A stretch of DNA of 11,402 nt from Hermodarchaeum sp048939595 (lineage in GTDB: Archaea; Asgardarchaeota; Hermodarchaeia; Hermodarchaeales; Hermodarchaeaceae): the NCBI GenBank assembly GCA_048939595.1, contig JBHLPI010000066.1:1-11402 (forward strand). The letters are read 5' to 3'. How positions within the stretch are numbered: position 1 is the first letter of the stretch; every line of letters starts with the position of its first letter. Both the position numbers and the translations under genes were made by a program. The notes beneath the pieces are model-generated. The model had not been told where the DNA came from. It made no database searches and worked only from the letters and a program-made list of their open reading frames with translations. Below are positions 5,993-11,402 of this stretch, one piece after another.

Positions 5993-7525
5993 TTGTCAGA
6001 GAAATATATCCTCGCCTGTGATCTGGGTACAAGTGCAACCAAATCCAGTATAATCGATATGCAAGGTTGTGTGCAAGGAACCGCACAGCAATCCTACCAG
6101 GTTGAGTATCCCCAAGAACGATGGGCAGAACAAGACCCTCGTGTCTACTGGGCTGCCATTACGGCCACGACACGCGAAATCATTAATCAAACTAAAATCG
6201 ATCCTCGAAAAATCAAGGCATTTACTGTTGATGCAATGATGGCTTCCGTCATTCCCGTGGATGCCAAGGGACATCCTCTTCGGAAAACCATTTTATGGCT
6301 TGATGTGCGGTCTGTCGATCAAGTGACCCCTTTAATGAACCAGTTTTCAATCCCAGATATGTTAGCCAAGAACATCATTCCTGTTGTCTCTGCTAAAGAT
6401 CCACTCCCCAAAGTGTTGTGGGTTAAGGAAGAAGAACCCCATATTTTCAAGAAAGCTGCCAAGTTTGTTGATGTTAAAGACTGGATCCTGTACCAATGTG
6501 GTTTGGGGGACTTCTATACGGATTGGAGTCATGCCTGTTTATGGAACTATTTCCGTGTCGATAACCATACTCCAGAATGGGAAATCGTCGAGGAAGGGTT
6601 AGGGCTTTCCAAGGACCACTTCTCAACAATAATGAAAACCACCGATATTTTGGGCACTCTTTCACCGGAAGCAGCGAGACAATTAGGATTAACCCCAGAA
6701 ACACAAGTCGTCTGCGGGTGTGGAGATATGGTAGCAGTCCCGATTGGATCAGGAGCATTGAAACTTAAAGAACCACACCTCTATGTCGGCTCCTCAGGGT
6801 GGATCGCCCAACATCAAGATGAACCCCAATTCGATCTCGCTGGTGCTGGAACAGTTGAGAGTGCAATTCCTGGTCGATTATTACTCACTGGGCACATGGA
6901 GAGCGCGGGCTCATGCCTTGCATGGCTCGTCGATAATGTGTGTACCGCAGAAATTGAAGAAGCCTCTGCAGAAGAATGTGACGTCTATGACCTTGTTACC
7001 CAGAAAGCAGCACAGGTTCCACCGGGTAGCCAGAATCTCCTGTATCTCCCGTGGCCAATTGGTGAACGATGTCCCTTCATCAATCCTTTCGTCCGAAGCG
7101 CCTTTTTGAATCTGAGTTTTGACCATAGCCGTGCTCATATGGTTCGAGCCGTCCTTGAAGGCGTAGCTTATAACACACGATGGGTCAAAGAAATCTTGGA
7201 AGGCATGGGCCATACTATTACCAAGCTAAATATGTGCGGAGGCGGGGCAAAAAGTGAATTATGGATGCAAATCTTCGCTGATGTTCTTAATGTTCCTCTG
7301 AGAAGGGTTACAACCTTACAAGACGCTGGAACGGTCGGCGTCGCTTTAGTTGCAGCGGTCGCATTAGGTGAATTCAAATCCTTTTCCAACCTCGAGCGAA
7401 TCTTCACTTATGACCGTGAAGTTGAACCAAACTCTGAACAAGTCGCCACATATGAAAAGCTCTACAAGGCATTCCGCGACATCTTCAACCAGTTCAGTGG
7501 CGTCTGTTTCCAACTTAACACCTAA
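5993..7525 (+). CDS. FGGY-family carbohydrate kinase, xylulokinase-like
   Basis: A 510-aa FGGY kinase, the usual length for xylulokinases, which transfer the ATP gamma-phosphate to a sugar or polyol in the cytoplasm. The N-domain holds the phosphate loop DLGTSATKSS (10-19), YPQERWAEQDP (39-49) and the substrate-side block ILWLDVRS (100-107). The catalytic base is most likely D245 in GCGDMVA (242-248). The C-domain has LYVGSSGW (263-270), LPWPIGERCPF (352-362) and the second nucleotide-binding block MCGGGAKSELW (414-424) followed by DAGTVGVAL. WAEQDP and the C-domain look most like XylB, but glycerol, gluconate and ribulokinases share the fold, and no isomerase or transporter lies beside it, so the substrate is unproven. 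It starts at TTG with an ideal SD. A T5 tract follows the stop by 2 nt. No frameshift or missing motif. Confidence 0.88.
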   Translation: MSEKYILACDLGTSATKSSIIDMQGCVQGTAQQSYQVEYPQERWAEQDPRVYWAAITATTREIINQTKIDPRKIKAFTVDAMMASVIPVDAKGHPLRKTILWLDVRSVDQVTPLMNQFSIPDMLAKNIIPVVSAKDPLPKVLWVKEEEPHIFKKAAKFVDVKDWILYQCGLGDFYTDWSHACLWNYFRVDNHTPEWEIVEEGLGLSKDHFSTIMKTTDILGTLSPEAARQLGLTPETQVVCGCGDMVAVPIGSGALKLKEPHLYVGSSGWIAQHQDEPQFDLAGAGTVESAIPGRLLLTGHMESAGSCLAWLVDNVCTAEIEEASAEECDVYDLVTQKAAQVPPGSQNLLYLPWPIGERCPFINPFVRSAFLNLSFDHSRAHMVRAVLEGVAYNTRWVKEILEGMGHTITKLNMCGGGAKSELWMQIFADVLNVPLRRVTTLQDAGTVGVALVAAVALGEFKSFSNLERIFTYDREVEPNSEQVATYEKLYKAFRDIFNQFSGVCFQLNT

Positions 7526-7527
7526 CC

Positions 7528-7532
7528 TTTTT
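7528..7532 (+). terminator. T5 tract just after the sugar kinase stop
   Basis: CCTTTTTCTC begins immediately after the TAA at 7523-7525. A pyrimidine tract with five T is a plausible archaeal terminator; no hairpin is evident. The PepF gene begins 99 nt after the kinase stop with candidate TATA-like CATAAATA and CTTTTATCC in between. Confidence 0.35.
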
Positions 7533-7624
7533 CTCGCCCATCATAAATATGAATTGAGTTCTAAGGGTAACTCATCCACGCCACTTTTATCCAGAAGCAA
7601 CACTGCATAAAACGGCGTATTATT

Positions 7625-9412
7625 ATGACGATTACTGGCAAGGCATGGGACCTAAGTCCGCTGGTCCCCTCAACGGATTTAGCTCAACTCAAAAAACAAA
7701 TGGACCAATCTGTCAAAGAAGCCCAAGACTTAGTTAAACAATATAAAGGAAATATCGGTTCTCTAGATGCAAAGGGTCTGAAAAAATTCCTTGACCGAAC
7801 CCAAGAACAATATCTGCACCAAGAAGGCGTATTTAGATATGCTCGGTTATTGTATTCGGCGAATTCTCTCGATGATACTGCGAAGCAAGTTGCTGATCAA
7901 GCACGCCGGATTGGGTCGCAAATCGCTCAACTTCTTGCATTTACTGAAATTGAACTATCCCAACTTGTAGCGAAGAAACCTGAACTCATCGAAGCCTCTG
8001 AATTGGCTGAGTATAAACATGCTCTAGAAATTGCCCTCCGCCGGGCTCCACATCTTCTTAGCGATGCTGAAGAACAACTTCTTATTCTCAAAGACCGTTT
8101 CGGCATTAACTCATGGTCCCAATTGCAGGCCGATTGGCTCTCAACTCGACTATTTGAAATCGAGATTGAAGGCGAAACCAAAATCATGCCTTTCACAGAA
8201 ATCATAGCCTTGTTTGAGCATACAAATCGTGATGTCCGAAAAGCGGCAAAAAGCATTATCTGGAACAAACTCGGAGCAGATGAAATCTTATGGGCAAGTG
8301 GTATTCGAGCGATTATCGGGGATCATATGGAAATGAGCAAGAAACGCAAGTGGACATCTCCTCGCACTCAGAGCCTCATTGATAATGACATTGATGAAGA
8401 AACCCTCGATTCCCTCATGACCTCTGTAGCTAACCATACCTCACTCTTCCAACGATACTTACAACAAAAAGCCAAAATCATGAATTTACCCAGACTAAGT
8501 GAATGGGACGTCGTGGCCCCATTACCTAATATGCCCGACCGAAGCTTCGACTGGAAGCAAGCACGCCAAATCGCAATTGACACCTACAAAAGCTTCGATC
8601 CCGAACTTGCCAAAATTGTTGAAACAATGTTCGATTCTAAACACATTGATGGAGAAGTGCGCAAAGGTAAACGACAAGGGGCCTTTTGCGCATCCTGGCA
8701 ATCTGGAAATTCTGCGTTCATTCTCATGAGCTATAATGGTCGCCTTGGTGAAGTATTTACCTTAGTTCATGAAAACGGTCACGCAGTCCATAGCGTCCTA
8801 ATGTCTTCCCATCTAAAACCCATCAATACTGATATTGGAATGTGCATCGCGGAAATCGGTAGTATCTTTGGCGAACTGCTATTGGCTGACAAACTCATCG
8901 CCGAAGCTAATACCAAAGAAGAAAAAATTGAAGTTTTGGCAAAAATTCTAGACGAATTCGGACAGACCGTCTTTCAAGTCTCAGCTCGGTATTTCTTTGA
9001 AATAGACATGTACAATGCCTTTGAACAAGGTGAGTATCTTGATGGGGAAACTATCTCAAAATACTGGCTTAAAGGACGCGATAAAATGTTTGGTGATGCT
9101 GTCGAATGGTTACCTGAGAGTAAATGGGAATGGACCTTCAAACAACACTACTATATCCCTCGATTCCGACTCTATAACTATCCCTATGTCTTTGCGAATC
9201 TATTCGTCTTTGCGCTCTACCGACTCTACAAAGAACAGGGCAAGGATTTCGTTCCAAAACTCCGACGACTACTATCTGCAGGAAGTACCAGCTCACCCTG
9301 GGCACTCGCCAAGGAATTAGGCTTTGATATCTCCAAGGAAGACTTCTGGGGTCTTGGAATGAAACAGGCTGAGGAGTTCCTCTCCCAACTTGAAGAGCTA
9401 ATTAAGGCTTAG
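7625..9412 (+). CDS. pepF: M3 family oligoendopeptidase F-like metallopeptidase
   Basis: A 595-aa protein matching oligoendopeptidase F (M3B) in length and layout. A long helical N-terminal part (1-200) is followed by the catalytic domain with HENGH at 382-386 (zinc ligands H382 and H386, base E383) and the third ligand E410 in CIAEIGSIFGE (407-417). The C-terminal HYYIPRFRLYNYPYVFA (508-524) is the Tyr-rich substrate-binding block seen across the family. Such enzymes cut short peptides inside the cell and have no signal peptide; none is present here. There is no clear SD before the ATG at 7625 (context CGTATTATTATG), while CTTTTATCC at about 7584-7592 could place transcription initiation about 10 nt upstream, so initiation may be leaderless or nearly so. 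With the M32 enzyme nearby it suggests peptide use for growth. Its TAG stop overlaps the converging gene's stop. Confidence 0.95.
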   Translation: MTITGKAWDLSPLVPSTDLAQLKKQMDQSVKEAQDLVKQYKGNIGSLDAKGLKKFLDRTQEQYLHQEGVFRYARLLYSANSLDDTAKQVADQARRIGSQIAQLLAFTEIELSQLVAKKPELIEASELAEYKHALEIALRRAPHLLSDAEEQLLILKDRFGINSWSQLQADWLSTRLFEIEIEGETKIMPFTEIIALFEHTNRDVRKAAKSIIWNKLGADEILWASGIRAIIGDHMEMSKKRKWTSPRTQSLIDNDIDEETLDSLMTSVANHTSLFQRYLQQKAKIMNLPRLSEWDVVAPLPNMPDRSFDWKQARQIAIDTYKSFDPELAKIVETMFDSKHIDGEVRKGKRQGAFCASWQSGNSAFILMSYNGRLGEVFTLVHENGHAVHSVLMSSHLKPINTDIGMCIAEIGSIFGELLLADKLIAEANTKEEKIEVLAKILDEFGQTVFQVSARYFFEIDMYNAFEQGEYLDGETISKYWLKGRDKMFGDAVEWLPESKWEWTFKQHYYIPRFRLYNYPYVFANLFVFALYRLYKEQGKDFVPKLRRLLSAGSTSSPWALAKELGFDISKEDFWGLGMKQAEEFLSQLEELIKA

Positions 9413-11343
9413 TCCGTTGGTTCATCTGGTGTCTCATTAAAGGTTTCACCACAATTCGGGCAAAACTTGGCGTCCTCAGGGAGCAGTGCCTCACATTTAC
9501 TACATTTAGTTGGAGCTGGAGTTGTTTCTGCTTCTTGCAAAGCTTCCTTCTGTATGCGTCTTGCCATCCGCCTCAATCTGTAGCGTTCAATGGCACGTTT
9601 GATGCGATGCCAATTTCGCCAAATAACGTAAAGGATGAATGCAATAAGACAAATGATAAAAACAATAATTCCGATTTGCAGGACAAATGCAGCAGGATTA
9701 ATGGGTGAATTGGGGATGATGTTCACTTCAAAGGATCCCAATCCCGATAAAATTTCGGGACGGTCAATCGAATAGACCTGGATATAGTAGACGGTTCCCG
9801 GGACCAGGGCCCATTGTACTGCTTCGTCCGAAGATAATCCCACAGAGCGTGTTAATACATTCCAATTACTGTCAAAAAGGTAAAGATCAAAGTCTTCATC
9901 CCGGGGTTGAAAGGCTGAGACCTCGATGGTATGTTCAGCAGCAATTTCAGGTGAGAATCGATAAAACACTGAATCTCCTTTCCCATCAAGATATCCCGCA
10001 AAAGGACCAAGCGAGAGTGTGAGAATGGTTGTTTCGTGTGTTTCCCCGATGGTTAGGAACTTGGCGAGGAAATCATCATACGCGGTATCATTTCTTAGTG
10101 AAAGAAGAACCGGGTCATAATAATCAAAGTTTATGCTCAATCCTGAAGCACTTGGAGCTCCTGAGAGATGCTTATGGTAGAGAACGGCCTCTTGGATACT
10201 TAGGCTCAGGTTGCCAACATAATTCTTGAATCCGGGTATTGGAATTTGAGTAAAGAGTTGATATGCGAATCCACCTAAGTCAATATAATAAGGGATGTCA
10301 AACTGCTGGGTTAATCCTCTTGCTGTACTGATAGCGGAGTAGAAATAATTCGTATTATAACTAGAGTTTAGCCAAAAAACTGTATTTTGAAAGAAGGTGA
10401 ACACCCTATTTATTTGAGACGTGTTAATGGCTGACAGACACAAGGTAGAGGGAGGTGGAGAGACTGCAGAAAAATAGATTCCACCTGGTGAATAAGCTTC
10501 AATATACCGATCCACAATCTCGATTGCTAATAAGTGGGGGCTTGAATCCTCAAAAAGTGTAAGACTCTGCAGAAATATCTGATAGGGGAAATGCTGTGAG
10601 GGCACAATTTCTTCTGAGAATACAATGAACTCTGTGCCATCCCGAATTTCAAAGGCGAGTTCAAATTGTCCCATGAATGAAGCATCAAATGCAACAATTG
10701 TAATGGGATCGATTGTATTGTTATTCAGGACAAGAGCAATCTCTTGAGGAAGCAACCGGTCACCACCACTGGTTTCATCATAACACACACCAGTATATCC
10801 GGTTCCTTTGTCCCAAAGAATGAGCAGATAATTTTCTGCCTCAGAATGATTCTGTCCAAATTGAATAAAGGCAAGCAGGGTAGCTGGATCCCCCATATTC
10901 GGTTCTAAAGGCAGTGTTGTATTCAACGGCTCAGAAATTATTGTTTGATTGGCTGGATCCTGTTTAGTGATGTTAAAGGTATAGGCAAATTGATTATGAG
11001 TTGAGGTGTTAGACCGAAAATCAACATAGACGAGGATGTTTACTTGTTGTGTTGACCCGACGATTTCCATTTCGTTGATGTTTTGAACGGCTTCAACCTC
11101 TTCATTGTTGTCAGCGGCCATATATATGAGAACTGTCCAGTTTCGAGGAGCATTTCCGTTTGCCAATCGATCTTGGATTGTTGAGTAGGTTGGTTGAATG
11201 TTTGTGCCCTCTTCAAAAGGGTGCTTATTATTCATTGAGGAAATTGGTGTGAAATCATGAAGGGGTATCGCAAGATTTCGAAAAATCGGATTGCAAGCGA
11301 GTGAGAGGACCATAAGGCAGAGTAAGAATCGCGCCCCTTTCAT
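9409..11343 (-). CDS. Clostripain-like (C11) membrane protein, predicted inactive, with PPC domain and zinc ribbon
   Basis: From the ATG at 11343 the protein is 644 aa. Residues 1-21 form a signal peptide or anchor (MKGARFLLCLMVLSLAC). The C11 fold starts at WTVLIYMAADNN (69-80) and continues through INEME (89-93), LILWDKGTGY (174-183) and FDASFMGQFELAFE (219-232). In active C11 enzymes the second-last block carries catalytic His (WDHG) and the last carries catalytic Cys (DACLM); here they are K179 and S222, so peptidase activity is unlikely. Residues about 437-542 resemble a PPC beta domain (DEDFDLYLFDSN, VPGTVYYIQVYS). A TM helix at about 550-575, a basic stretch and a CxxC-x10-CxxC zinc ribbon (C614, C617, C628, C631) follow, placing the ribbon in the cytosol. 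Eleven NxS/T sequons lie in the outer part. The ATG is preferred over TTG at 11367 because GAGGG sits 8 nt upstream. Confidence 0.85.
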   Translation of the reverse strand: MKGARFLLCLMVLSLACNPIFRNLAIPLHDFTPISSMNNKHPFEEGTNIQPTYSTIQDRLANGNAPRNWTVLIYMAADNNEEVEAVQNINEMEIVGSTQQVNILVYVDFRSNTSTHNQFAYTFNITKQDPANQTIISEPLNTTLPLEPNMGDPATLLAFIQFGQNHSEAENYLLILWDKGTGYTGVCYDETSGGDRLLPQEIALVLNNNTIDPITIVAFDASFMGQFELAFEIRDGTEFIVFSEEIVPSQHFPYQIFLQSLTLFEDSSPHLLAIEIVDRYIEAYSPGGIYFSAVSPPPSTLCLSAINTSQINRVFTFFQNTVFWLNSSYNTNYFYSAISTARGLTQQFDIPYYIDLGGFAYQLFTQIPIPGFKNYVGNLSLSIQEAVLYHKHLSGAPSASGLSINFDYYDPVLLSLRNDTAYDDFLAKFLTIGETHETTILTLSLGPFAGYLDGKGDSVFYRFSPEIAAEHTIEVSAFQPRDEDFDLYLFDSNWNVLTRSVGLSSDEAVQWALVPGTVYYIQVYSIDRPEILSGLGSFEVNIIPNSPINPAAFVLQIGIIVFIICLIAFILYVIWRNWHRIKRAIERYRLRRMARRIQKEALQEAETTPAPTKCSKCEALLPEDAKFCPNCGETFNETPDEPTD

Positions 11344-11379
11344 ACGATGTACCCTCTTATGCTCCAAGTAGAGTTTTCC

Positions 11380-11389
11380 CCAATAAACT
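11380..11389 (-). promoter_or_regulatory. Candidate TATA box for the C11-like gene
   Basis: The minus strand reads GATAAGTTTATTGG, with a purine-rich stretch before TTTATTG as expected for BRE plus TATA. Transcription would begin near 11358, giving a short leader of about 15 nt that still includes the GAGGG at 11352-11356 and excludes the TTG at 11367, which supports the ATG at 11343 as start. Confidence 0.35.
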
Positions 11390-11402
11390 TATCCAAATTT
11401 AC

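Noticed and set aside
9409..11367. Longer TTG start (11367) for the C11-like gene
   Set aside because: It would add eight polar residues before the signal peptide, and it lies upstream of the predicted transcription start, whereas the ATG at 11343 has GAGGG at 8 nt.
1..11402. CRISPR array, insertion sequence, integrase or phage genes
   Set aside because: No regularly spaced repeats, terminal inverted repeats with a transposase, or recombinase motifs were seen.

Overview
The window looks like chromosomal DNA of an archaeon, most likely an Asgard lineage. The evidence is an Arf-like small GTPase fused to an N-terminal longin/roadblock-like region, TATA-type promoter elements, Shine-Dalgarno (SD) sites mixed with probably leaderless starts, and a surface protein rich in N-glycosylation sequons with a cytosolic zinc ribbon. 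Lineage assignment is inference; no rRNA, tRNA or ribosomal protein is present. I see no insertion sequence, integrase, CRISPR array or phage gene.

Left part (1-2091, all minus strand): the N-terminal part of a DUF362 protein runs off the window edge (1-272). It is preceded by the longin-like/Arf-like GTPase (372-1220) and a DinB/YfiT-type metal-site protein (1415-1951). Gaps of 99-194 nt and a TATA candidate before DUF362 suggest separate transcription units.

Middle (2059-3076): two small two-TM protein genes (2092-2349 minus, 2412-2669 plus) diverge from a 62-nt spacer and share an FGxxPxE loop. They are bracketed by two copies of a 19-bp element with a GTnAC-N5-GTGAC dyad. A 407-nt non-coding stretch follows, whose second half is clearly GC-richer than its surroundings and rich in complementary segments; it may encode a structured RNA.

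Right part (3077-11402): an M32 carboxypeptidase (minus) diverges from a HisC-like aminotransferase (plus), followed on the plus strand by an FGGY (xylulokinase-like) sugar kinase and an M3 oligoendopeptidase F. Converging on PepF, with stop codons overlapping by 4 bp, is a clostripain-like (C11) membrane protein in which both catalytic residues are replaced (His to Lys, Cys to Ser). It is therefore predicted to be a pseudopeptidase, on a receptor-like scaffold: exported C11 fold, PPC-type beta domain, TM helix, cytosolic zinc ribbon.

Peptidases M32 and M3 together with an aminotransferase fit peptide and amino-acid heterotrophy, but the genes are individually spaced and nothing shows a single operon. 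The most unusual items are the inactive C11 protein, the longin-like/GTPase fusion, the bracketed pair of small membrane proteins and the candidate RNA.
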